From assembly GCA_019748235.1 (NCBI GenBank), contig JAIEPU010000017.1, positions 1 to 64,000 of the forward strand: DNA of 64,000 bases, given 5' to 3'. Below are positions 54,674-61,672 of this stretch, in pieces (the stretch's first letter is position 1; every line of letters begins with the position of its first letter). Below the pieces are notes generated by a model. It did not search any database. It saw only the letters and a program-made list of their open reading frames with translations, and was not told where the DNA came from. This DNA comes from a bacterium (GTDB lineage Bacteria > Planctomycetota > Planctomycetia > Kolteriales > Kolteriaceae). Both the position numbers and the translations under genes were made by a program.

Positions 54674-55885
54674 TTACCCTCCCGTTCCGGATTTCGAAAC
54701 CGCGGGGATGATCAACGGTTCAATCCAATCGTAGCCGTAACAGAGTGTGAAGATCATGACGAGAATGATCGGGATCATCGTCAGGACCATGCGGGTGGTA
54801 AAGACCCAGCGATACATGATGAAAAGCTTCACGTCGAGCATCGGGCCGAGCACGATCATGGCAAGTTTAGATCCGGTCGAAAGTCCCCTGAAGTTTGCCG
54901 CCACGAAGGCATCCGCTTCGCTGCACAGGGACAGCAGAAACGCGAGCGCCATCATCGACAGGACCGAAAGCTCTCGTTGATTGGCAAGTTGTTCGAGCGT
55001 CGCCCGCGGCAGCGACGTGCTGATCGTTGCGGCCAGGATCGCGCCGATGATGAGGAACGCCGAGATATCGATGAAGTCTCCGAGCGCGATTTCGGAGATG
55101 GCCCGAAGCCGATCAATGACAGACCGCTTCGCGGGACCATGATCATGAGCGTGGTCATGATGGTGGTCGTGCCCATGATGATGGTCATGATCGTGTGAAT
55201 GGTCATGGCCGCAATCATGGTGATGTTCGTGATCGCACTCATGATCGTGGTCGTGATGATGGTGATGATGTCCGTGCGAATGACCTGCCGCCACCTTTTG
55301 AGCCGATGCGACAAGAGCGGACTCTTCGATCAGCCGTTCACTTTCCTCGCTCTGGACAAGTCGGTCCCGATGCACGTCCTTCCGGACAAGTTCGATACCC
55401 TTGCGGGCCATCCGCTCGATGACGACGCCGACCGTCACCGCGGTCACGAACGCGAAGCCGCCTCGGAGGAACACCATCCCCAAGCTGCCGACGCCGAACA
55501 GGTCGTAGGCGCCATCCTTGTATCCCCAAAAGGCGAGGGCGGTGCTCGACAGCACGATAAAGTTCATCCCCGGCGCGGAAAGCATGTACGTGATCGCGCA
55601 ACTCGCCGGGACACCTTTGCGGAGGAGCCGTCGCATGACCGGGACGATGCCGCACTCGCACATCGGCATGAAGATGCCGAGAATGCTGCTCGCCACGATG
55701 GCGAGAAATCGGTTCTTCGGCAGGAATCGCTGGAAGAACTGCTGAGGTAGCATCTCTTCCAGAATGCCGGAAATGACCGCGCCGATGACGATAAAGGGCA
55801 TCGCCTCGAAGATGATGCTCATGAATGTCAGGCGAAAGTCGCTGAAATTGAATTGAAGCACGCCGTTCTCAATTCCCAAGTTCAT
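54674..55885 (-). CDS. DUF318/ArsP-type permease with a long His-rich loop
   Basis: A 403-aa permease. The two halves carry the family motifs PMCECGIVPVMRRL and LSLCSEADAFVAANF, with helices around both. Between them lies a loop of about 50 residues made almost only of His, Asp, Glu and Gly (AAGHSHGHHHHHHDHDH and following), a likely metal buffer or sensor. The pattern with the YcgQ-like subunit downstream is that of the YcgR/YcgQ permease pair. The DNA for both His-rich tracts is low-complexity. A perfect palindrome lies 75 nt upstream of the start. Confidence 0.85.
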   Translation of the reverse strand: MNLGIENGVLQFNFSDFRLTFMSIIFEAMPFIVIGAVISGILEEMLPQQFFQRFLPKNRFLAIVASSILGIFMPMCECGIVPVMRRLLRKGVPASCAITYMLSAPGMNFIVLSSTALAFWGYKDGAYDLFGVGSLGMVFLRGGFAFVTAVTVGVVIERMARKGIELVRKDVHRDRLVQSEESERLIEESALVASAQKVAAGHSHGHHHHHHDHDHECDHEHHHDCGHDHSHDHDHHHGHDHHHDHAHDHGPAKRSVIDRLRAISEIALGDFIDISAFLIIGAILAATISTSLPRATLEQLANQRELSVLSMMALAFLLSLCSEADAFVAANFRGLSTGSKLAMIVLGPMLDVKLFIMYRWVFTTRMVLTMIPIILVMIFTLCYGYDWIEPLIIPAVSKSGTGG

Positions 55886-55960
55886 GATGCTCGAAGGGGC
55901 GTCGATTCCCCTACGCTACGCACGAGCAACCCAGAAAGTTCATCATTGTTATACTACGTC

Positions 55961-55978
55961 CGTGATCCGCGGATCACG
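55961..55978. promoter_or_regulatory. Perfect 18-bp palindrome, candidate operator
   Basis: CGTGATCCGCGGATCACG is self-complementary over 18 bp. It lies between the divergent permease and ABC transporter genes, next to an AT-rich TTGTTATACT stretch that could be a promoter -10 region. A dimeric repressor could bind here. The regulator is unknown. Confidence 0.5.
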
Positions 55979-56096
55979 ATAATGCTTCTCTGTGAGAATC
56001 GTATGAATCCATGACGGGGGAGTCGTTTTCGTCGCCTCCCCTCCGTGAGTCGTGAGAAGCGTCGATTTGTCCCTTTCCCATAGAGTGTTACGGATG

Positions 56097-56789
56097 ATGG
56101 CGATCTCCCTCGAGCGGGTGAAAAAAGTTCTGCGGAACATCGTCACGCCGGGGGAGCCAACCGTCGCGTTCTGGATGGATTCGTTCACTGTCAACGAAGG
56201 GGAGCAGATTGCTCTCACCGGCCCCAGCGGGTGTGGCAAGAGCACGCTTCTCAACCTGATCTCCGGCATTCTTCGCGCGGATGCGGGTTCGATCAATGTA
56301 GCGGGGGAGCGCCTCGACCAGATGTCGCTGGCCACCCTCGATCGGTTTCGCGGGCAGAATATTGGCTACATCTATCAAGATTTCAATCTCATCGACGCGC
56401 TGAACGCACTCGATAACGTCATGCTCGGACTTCGATTCAGTCACACGCTTGCCCGATCGCAGTGGCGGGCCCGTTCGCGGGAAATGCTCGACCGGGTGGG
56501 ACTCGGGCATCGCCGGCATTCCAAGCCCGCCCGGCTTTCGGTCGGCGAAAAGCAGCGGGTCGCGATCGCACGGGCTTTGGTCAATCATCCTCCGCTGATT
56601 CTCGCGGATGAGCCGACCGCCAATCTCGATGCGGGGACGGCAGGACAAATCACGCGATTACTGGTCGATATGTGTTCCGAAGGAACGCATACGCTGCTTG
56701 TCGTCACGCATGACCCGGCTGTCGCAGGCCATTTGTCTCGAACGGTCGACTGCAGCCACTTCATCCGGGAGAGCGACCGAAAACAATGA
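56097..56789 (+). CDS. ABC transporter ATPase (LolD/MacB-type)
   Basis: A 230-aa ATPase. Walker A is GPSGCGKSTLL, the Q-loop is YIYQDFNLID, the signature is RLSVGEKQRVAIARAL (the second Gly of LSGGQ is Val), and Walker B is LILADEPTANLD. It belongs to the group working with FtsX-like permeases in lipoprotein sorting, toxin export or envelope stress. The track start 56052 is trimmed to MAISLERVKK at 56097. The ATPase gene overlaps the permease gene by 4 nt. It diverges from the His-rich permease operon. Confidence 0.87.
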   Translation: MAISLERVKKVLRNIVTPGEPTVAFWMDSFTVNEGEQIALTGPSGCGKSTLLNLISGILRADAGSINVAGERLDQMSLATLDRFRGQNIGYIYQDFNLIDALNALDNVMLGLRFSHTLARSQWRARSREMLDRVGLGHRRHSKPARLSVGEKQRVAIARALVNHPPLILADEPTANLDAGTAGQITRLLVDMCSEGTHTLLVVTHDPAVAGHLSRTVDCSHFIRESDRKQ

Positions 56790-57376
56790 GCTTGATTCGG
56801 CTATCACTCGCGTTCGCATGGCATCACCGCATCGCGACGTTGTGCACGTCGCTGAGCGTCGCCCTGGCGATCGCGGTTGTGCTGCTCGTGGTGCATGTGC
56901 GAGAGGACGTGGAGCAGGAAATCGTTCATGAGAGAACTGGATCCACCGTCGCCGAAATCAAACCGACGGAGTCGTTGATCAGGGAAGGTCTTCTTGCCTA
57001 CGGCTCGGTGCTGATGCTTCTCTCGACCGGCATGATCCTGGCCACGCTTTCCCTAACGACGGTGGTTCGCCGTCGTGATCATGCGATCCTTCGCGCCCTG
57101 GGTGCCCGGCCGCACGAGGTGTTTCTCGTCGTCATCGGCGAAGCCCTGCTTCAAGTCACCGTCGGCGCCGTCCTCGGCATCTTCGTTAGTCGAATTGCAC
57201 TGACACTCATGGAGGTGAATCTACTCTCCGCCAGCGCCCTTCTGGCACGTCTCTCTCATTTTCACTGGGTGGAGTGGGGAGCCGTCGTCTTAGCCTACGC
57301 CGCAGGCCTTTTAGCCTCGCTCATCCCAGCCTGGCAAGCCTATCGCCTAGACGTTGCCAGCGGACTCAAGAGATGA
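56786..57376 (+). CDS. FtsX-like permease lacking the large periplasmic domain
   Basis: A 196-aa membrane protein with four hydrophobic segments. The first (LCTSLSVALAIAVVLLVVHV) and the last three (SVLMLLSTGMILATLSLTTV, VFLVVIGEALLQVTVGAVLG, and one near the end) match the FtsX/MacB permease core, including RRRDHAILRALGARPHEV. The periplasmic domain of 150-250 residues normally placed after the first helix is reduced to about 30 residues. It ends VASGLKR in the normal way, so the deletion is internal. Translation is coupled to the ATPase by an ATGA overlap. It may be a natural minimal permease or a decayed one. Confidence 0.78.
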   Translation: MSLIRLSLAFAWHHRIATLCTSLSVALAIAVVLLVVHVREDVEQEIVHERTGSTVAEIKPTESLIREGLLAYGSVLMLLSTGMILATLSLTTVVRRRDHAILRALGARPHEVFLVVIGEALLQVTVGAVLGIFVSRIALTLMEVNLLSASALLARLSHFHWVEWGAVVLAYAAGLLASLIPAWQAYRLDVASGLKR

Positions 57377-57424
57377 AAGTGAGGAGTATATACGCACTTT
57401 CCTCGTCGATCGGCAGAGAAGTAG

Positions 57425-57446
57425 GGTATGCACCCCCGTGCATACC
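57425..57446. repeat. GGTATGCAC palindrome, copy 1
   Basis: GGTATGCAC and GTGCATACC form a perfect 9-bp stem around CCCC. It is the first of four related palindromes in this patch and lies about 50 nt after the FtsX stop. Confidence 0.85.
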
Positions 57447-57460
57447 ATGAGCAGAGATCG

Positions 57461-57630
57461 ACATGATTACAATCGCTTGAATGGTAAATTAACCACCGTC
57501 GTGTCTGCTGATTCGCAGTGAGATGGTAACGCAACGGACTCTGAAAAGTTAGTCGGACTGCAAGGAGATCGGAAACCATATTTCCCGAAGGCATTTAATG
57601 AAGCGGTATGCACAGGGTGCATACCCTACA
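57461..57630 (+). repeat. 170-bp direct repeat, copy A
   Basis: This copy shares 170 aligned positions with 58188-58357, about 88 percent identical by hand alignment with no gaps. Differences fall mostly in the middle. It contains a long imperfect hairpin (about 57496-57537) and ends with the GGTATGCAC palindrome at 57605-57625. Copies A and B flank the orphan gene at 57731. Confidence 0.85.
57605..57625. repeat. GGTATGCAC palindrome, copy 2
   Basis: GGTATGCAC-AGG-GTGCATACC, a perfect 9-bp stem with a 3-nt loop. It is the 3' end of direct repeat copy A. Confidence 0.85.
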
Positions 57631-57653
57631 CTACTGTTTCGGCGTTCAAAAAT

Positions 57654-57674
57654 GGTATGCACGGGGTGAATACC
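57654..57674. repeat. GGTATGCAC palindrome, copy 3 (one mismatch)
   Basis: GGTATGCAC-GGG-GTGAATACC: same element with one mismatch in the right arm. It lies 77 nt before the orphan gene start. Confidence 0.75.
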
Positions 57675-57730
57675 CTGCTCGATGTCTATGCGGAACGGTG
57701 ATGGATCGATAATTGCGGACGGGTATTCGG

Positions 57731-58150
57731 ATGGTCGAAATCAGAGTATTATTTATCATTTTTCTCGTGCTATTAAGTATTCGAGTGATTGCCGTGTTCT
57801 TTGCGTATCAATGGTGGATGTTGTATTTTGCACTTCCACGAGGTACTGCGGGCGTTTGCATTTTGCGTAAATACTGTTCTGTTAATTTGGATTTTGGAGA
57901 TCCACGGTTACATTGCCAAGGTGTTCTGGTTAAGGTCTGTGAGAATGGCATCGTACTGTCGTTTTGGCCAGCCTCATTAGTGTTTGGGGTGCCTGATATC
58001 TTTGTTTGTTGGGATCGACTTAGAATAAATCGTGATGCCCAAGATGAGATCGGTTATCGGCTGGAGATTGAAGCTTTAAGTTCGCGTGCCTTTATTCACA
58101 TTTATGACTATGACATCACGAGACACGTCAACGACCGAATGTCGGCATAG
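57731..58150 (+). CDS. Orphan membrane-anchored protein in the repeat-flanked patch
   Basis: A 139-aa product with one N-terminal hydrophobic segment (VLFIIFLVLLSIRVIAVFFAY) and a soluble, aromatic-rich remainder. No family is recognised. Base composition is AT-richer than neighbours and codons differ (many ATT, TTT, TTA), which suggests recent arrival. The ATG at 57731 is used; the track start is a TTG six codons earlier. The gene is framed by the two 170-bp direct repeats, about 100 nt before and 38 nt after. Confidence 0.55.
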   Translation: MVEIRVLFIIFLVLLSIRVIAVFFAYQWWMLYFALPRGTAGVCILRKYCSVNLDFGDPRLHCQGVLVKVCENGIVLSFWPASLVFGVPDIFVCWDRLRINRDAQDEIGYRLEIEALSSRAFIHIYDYDITRHVNDRMSA

Positions 58151-58187
58151 ATTGTTGGATGGGTCGAGACGACCAGGGCAGATAGGG

Positions 58188-58357
58188 ACATGCTTACAAT
58201 CGCTTGAATTGTAAATTAACCACCGTCGCGTCTGCTGATTTTAAGTGAATCAGTGACGCAACGGACTTTGAAAAGTTAGTCGGACTACAGCGGAATGGGA
58301 AACCAGAATTCCCGAAGGCATTTAATGAAGCGGTATGCACAGGGTGCATACCCTACA
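58188..58357 (+). repeat. 170-bp direct repeat, copy B
   Basis: Second copy of the 170-bp unit, lying between the orphan gene and the 3' end of the ankyrin gene. It holds the clearest form of the internal hairpin (58223-58264): CCGT-c-GCGTC-tg-CTGATT, 7-nt loop, AATCAG-t-GACGC-a-ACGG. In copy A the outer helix is kept by a G-U pair while the inner loop has diverged, which hints at selection on structure. Confidence 0.85.
58332..58352. repeat. GGTATGCAC palindrome, copy 4
   Basis: GGTATGCAC-AGG-GTGCATACC, identical to copy 2, at the end of direct repeat copy B and 32 nt from the ankyrin gene stop. Confidence 0.85.
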
Positions 58358-58384
58358 TGACTTGTGAGAGACATCTGTCTGCCC

Positions 58385-59290
58385 TTAATTGAAGGCACTC
58401 GGCTTAGGTGCCGTAGGCAGTGTCGCCTCGATACGCCATCGCTCAATATCAGCACGGGCTGCATCCATCGACTCTCCGTGTTTTTCTAGCCATTTCACAA
58501 CCTCAAAGTAATTCCTCTTCTCCTGCGAATTCCACCAAGACTGTTTTCTCTCCGATTCTTGCGCCAATTCATGTATTAATCGCATTCGACCTTTGTAATA
58601 AGTCTTTTTGTAATCTGCACCAGCTTTTAGTAGCAATAACGTAACATCTAGGGCAGATCGGCGTGACACAACCGAGGAACGCAATGGCGTACCGCCTCCC
58701 TCTATCATATAGTCTACATTAGCTCCCAGGTCGATCAACCGAGATACCTTTTCTACTTTATTCCCTGCATCAGAATCAATCACCATAAACAACGGTGTCG
58801 GACTTCCTCCTTTTCCATTGAATGCGAGAAGATTCGGGTCACCGCCATAATCAAATACAGCTTCAAAATACCCACTACGCCATGTCATACAAGAATAATG
58901 TGTAACCGCCGCGCCCGTTTTCATCCAGCTCTTGGCATTTCTGGTTAGCTCCCAAACATCCTTCGATATAATTACATTTGGATCAGCACCGTGCGCCAAG
59001 AGCAGTTTAAATATTTGCAGATGATCGCCAGGGTACGCCCAAAACAATGGTGTCATATTGCCTCGCCCCGCTGTATTAATATTCACGCCATCTTTAATCA
59101 GCTTCTCAACTTCCTTAATGTCATTCCGCTCGATCGCATGACATAATTCAACGACCTTGGGATCGTCGAAAAACTGTTCGGCCTTCCAGCCAATTTTTGA
59201 TTGTATAGTTGGGCTTAGGATGTCGGCGCAACCATTTAGAAGGACAACGGCGATGAGATATATAATGTAGTGTGAACAGACGTGTTGCAT
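58385..59290 (-). CDS. Ankyrin-repeat lipoprotein
   Basis: A 301-aa lipoprotein with ankyrin repeats. The signal peptide (MQHVCSHYIIYLIAVVLLNGC) ends in a lipobox LNGC, so the protein is anchored by its Cys. Ankyrin units are visible as VELCHAIERNDIKEVEKLI, TPLFWAYPGDHLQIFKLLL, AHGADPNV and LLLLKAGADYK. Ankyrin repeats bind other proteins; the partner is unknown. The ATG at 59290 has GAAGG 8 nt upstream; the earlier ATG at 59314 would add lysines to the signal and is a fair alternative. Low GC and the adjacent repeats mark it as accessory DNA. Confidence 0.8.
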   Translation of the reverse strand: MQHVCSHYIIYLIAVVLLNGCADILSPTIQSKIGWKAEQFFDDPKVVELCHAIERNDIKEVEKLIKDGVNINTAGRGNMTPLFWAYPGDHLQIFKLLLAHGADPNVIISKDVWELTRNAKSWMKTGAAVTHYSCMTWRSGYFEAVFDYGGDPNLLAFNGKGGSPTPLFMVIDSDAGNKVEKVSRLIDLGANVDYMIEGGGTPLRSSVVSRRSALDVTLLLLKAGADYKKTYYKGRMRLIHELAQESERKQSWWNSQEKRNYFEVVKWLEKHGESMDAARADIERWRIEATLPTAPKPSAFN

Positions 59291-59467
59291 AGTAACTGCC
59301 TTCGCTTTCTCCATGACACTCAGGAATTCGAGCGGTATCGATACCAGGGACGAGTCTATATTTAGCGATAGAATTCCGAGCAAGGTTCATTGGCTCGAAT
59401 CGTCCCGATCCGGCGCATAACTATTACGTCTAGCGAGCTCGTTGGACAACGGACTCTTAGTGCAAGG

Positions 59468-60502
59468 CTACACCAGCAGCCGCATCGCATCCAGAAAATG
59501 ATTGATCTCGTCGTCCGTGCCGACGGAGATGCGGAGGCCTTCGGTGTTGTCGCGGAAGCGGAAGTAGCGGATGAGGATGCGGTCCTTCTTCAGTGCTTGA
59601 TAGATCGGCTCGAGCGGAGTGGCTCGCTGAATCCAAACGAAGTTCGCGTGCGACGGCGTGACGATGAAACCGAGCTCGGCGAGAGAAATCTCTAGCCGTC
59701 GACGGGTGATGAGAACCTTCTTCCTCGCTTGTTCGAAGTACTCTTGATCCTCCAAGGCGGCGGTGGCGGCGGCGATCGAGATCATGTCGCAGTTGTAGGA
59801 GTCCTTCACCTTCATCAACGTGTCGATGATCTGTTTTTGAGCCACGATGAATCCGACGCGAAGGCCGGCAAGGCTGTAGGATTTGCTCAGCGTTCGGGTC
59901 ACGACCAATCGTTCGCAATTCTTAATGAGCGGAACCGCGTCATTTGGCGCGAAGTCGGCATACGCTTCATCCACCACCACAAGACAGGGAGCATTCTCCG
60001 CCAATTCCAGCAAGTGGACGGGAGGGACCATCGTCCCCGTGGGTGCGTTCGGGTTGGTGATGTAGGCGAGTTTGGCTCCGCTGGTGAAATCGATCGGAAG
60101 TCGGCCGTTATCGTCGAAGCGAACACTTCGATATTGGCAACCCTGAATATCAGCTAGAACCCGATAGAGTCCATAACTCGGATCGGGAGCGACCATCAAT
60201 TCCCCCTCGCCGACACAGGCCCGTGTGAGAATGGTGAGGGCATCGTCCGAGCCGTTACAGGCCAGGATGCAGTCGGGAGATACCCCCAACACTTTGCCGG
60301 CCGCTTCACGGAATTTTTGAGCAATGGGATCGGGGTAGAGCCGAAGGCGGTCGGTGGTCGCCTTGTGAATCGCTTCGAGAACGCGGGGGGAAGGGGGATA
60401 GGGGTTCTCATTTGTGTTCAGTTTGATGAAACCGCCCGATTGCGGCTGCTCGCCGGGCACATACCCGGTCATCGAATCGATGTTGGATCGAAAATAGCTC
60501 AT
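59468..60502 (-). CDS. hisC: Histidinol-phosphate aminotransferase
   Basis: HisC transfers the amino group from glutamate to imidazole acetol phosphate in histidine synthesis. The 344-aa protein has the fold-type I blocks IKLNTNENPYPPSP, ACNGSDDALTILTRA, YITNPNAPTGTMVP, VVVDEAYADFA and the PLP lysine in TLSKSYSLAGLRVGF. The track frame runs on to 61276, but the first 258 residues are the reverse of the membrane gene at 60764; the ATG at 60502 (MSYFRSNIDS) with GAGGCGG upstream is the start. HisC enzymes may also serve tyrosine and phenylalanine. Confidence 0.93.
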   Translation of the reverse strand: MSYFRSNIDSMTGYVPGEQPQSGGFIKLNTNENPYPPSPRVLEAIHKATTDRLRLYPDPIAQKFREAAGKVLGVSPDCILACNGSDDALTILTRACVGEGELMVAPDPSYGLYRVLADIQGCQYRSVRFDDNGRLPIDFTSGAKLAYITNPNAPTGTMVPPVHLLELAENAPCLVVVDEAYADFAPNDAVPLIKNCERLVVTRTLSKSYSLAGLRVGFIVAQKQIIDTLMKVKDSYNCDMISIAAATAALEDQEYFEQARKKVLITRRRLEISLAELGFIVTPSHANFVWIQRATPLEPIYQALKKDRILIRYFRFRDNTEGLRISVGTDDEINHFLDAMRLLV

Positions 60503-60763
60503 GTTTCGGGCCGCCTCAGAGAATTCGCTGTCGATGGACGTATTCTGCAATCGGGGACTGCAATGACCAGCCGGGAGAAGCGGACGAGAAAATCGTACAC
60601 TGTCTAGGTGCGTGTCCGTAAAGTTCCCCTCGGCCGAATCAACAAGATTCGTTGACTTCGGGGTACGGAAGGGACGCTCTAAGCTCGGATTTTTGTCTTC
60701 GGGATCGGATCGTCCTTTCCCCACTTCCACCGTTCTATGTGATGCGGGACGCGCCAAAGGTTC

Positions 60764-61546
60764 ATGGGAATTCAGCTTCAGCCGAGTTTGAAGGCACTGC
60801 AAATTGAACGGGAACAACTCGGGCGATGCCGTCTGGCATTCGGGCTGTTTTGGGCGGGGTTTCTCATCCAGCTGCTTCCCATCCTCTTTCTCATTGACGA
60901 ATCGGCGATCACCGATCCCGCCACGGAGTCGAAACCGGTTACCCGTCAGGAAGTCATTCTCGACCAAGCGGTCTTCATCCTGCCGTCGATCGTGTTGACG
61001 ATGACCGCTTCGATCTTGAACATTCTTGTCGGTCGAACACCGCGTTGGCGACAGGCTTCTTGGCTCCTCTTGGCAACGCTTCTTGGACAGGTTGTTCTGG
61101 CGGCGGTCGGGGTAATTGCTCTCGGCGACTTCTACGTTCCCGCGGAGGGTGAGCCGCTGGTGACACGACTTTGCTTTCACGCGGTCGCGGTCGCGCTGCC
61201 AATCTGTTGGTGGTTCATCGTCGTCGTCATCGGCGAGTTCGCCATGGCGTGTCGTGAGACTGTCCTTCTTGGACAAACCGAGCGAGTCAGTTTCGGAGTG
61301 CTCGCATCCATTGCCGCCATCATGATGTACTTTGGCTGGACGCTAAATTCACCCGTGAATTCGGACGACGATGTGACGACCTTTTTGAAGGCGTTTCACT
61401 CGCTGATGCAAGTGATCGTCTTCTTTTGGCTGCTGTTTCCCATTTCACGTGCTTATATGGTTTGCACGATTCTGATTCGCCGGATCGACGAAGTGGGGCG
61501 GGTCGTTAAGGAAGGACAAGAGCCCGAAGAAGGTACGACCAAATAA
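60764..61546 (+). CDS. Polytopic membrane protein, unknown function
   Basis: A 260-aa protein with about six hydrophobic segments, for example FGLFWAGFLIQLLPILFLI, FILPSIVLTMTASILNILVG, LLLATLLGQVVLAAVGVIAL and IVFFWLLFPISRAYMVCTI. It has a charged N-terminus and an acidic C-terminus (VKEGQEPEEG). No family is recognised. AAAGG lies shortly upstream of the ATG. Confidence 0.7.
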   Translation: MGIQLQPSLKALQIEREQLGRCRLAFGLFWAGFLIQLLPILFLIDESAITDPATESKPVTRQEVILDQAVFILPSIVLTMTASILNILVGRTPRWRQASWLLLATLLGQVVLAAVGVIALGDFYVPAEGEPLVTRLCFHAVAVALPICWWFIVVVIGEFAMACRETVLLGQTERVSFGVLASIAAIMMYFGWTLNSPVNSDDDVTTFLKAFHSLMQVIVFFWLLFPISRAYMVCTILIRRIDEVGRVVKEGQEPEEGTTK

Positions 61547-61567
61547 TCGAGTGGCTTTTAATGAAAT

Positions 61568-61597
61568 GAGGAAGAAAGACTCTCGTCTCTCTTCCTC
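61568..61597. terminator. Hairpin after the membrane protein gene, possible terminator
   Basis: GAGGAAGAAAGA (61568-61579) and TCTCTCTTCCTC (61586-61597) pair in 11 of 12 positions with a 6-nt loop. It lies between two convergent genes. There is no T run on either strand, so it is a weak intrinsic terminator at best. Confidence 0.4.
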
Positions 61598-61672
61598 ACG
61601 GAGTGCTCTCGTCGAAAAGTGAAGGGTTCAAATTCGCCTTCACCAAGTTTGTCGATCGAAGTCAGGTTTCGA

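Noticed and set aside
58188-58300. Integron attC site in the 170-bp repeat
   Set aside because: TTAAC and GTTAG flank the hairpin, but the spacers are very unequal, the core site does not match GTTRRRY, and no integrase gene is in the window.
57425-58352. CRISPR array from the four palindromes
   Set aside because: Spacing is irregular (30 to over 600 nt), there are no unique spacers of constant length, and no cas genes.
60503-61276. Long N-terminal extension of the hisC frame (602-aa ORF)
   Set aside because: It is the reverse strand of the membrane protein gene at 60764; the sequence is low-complexity and has no domain.
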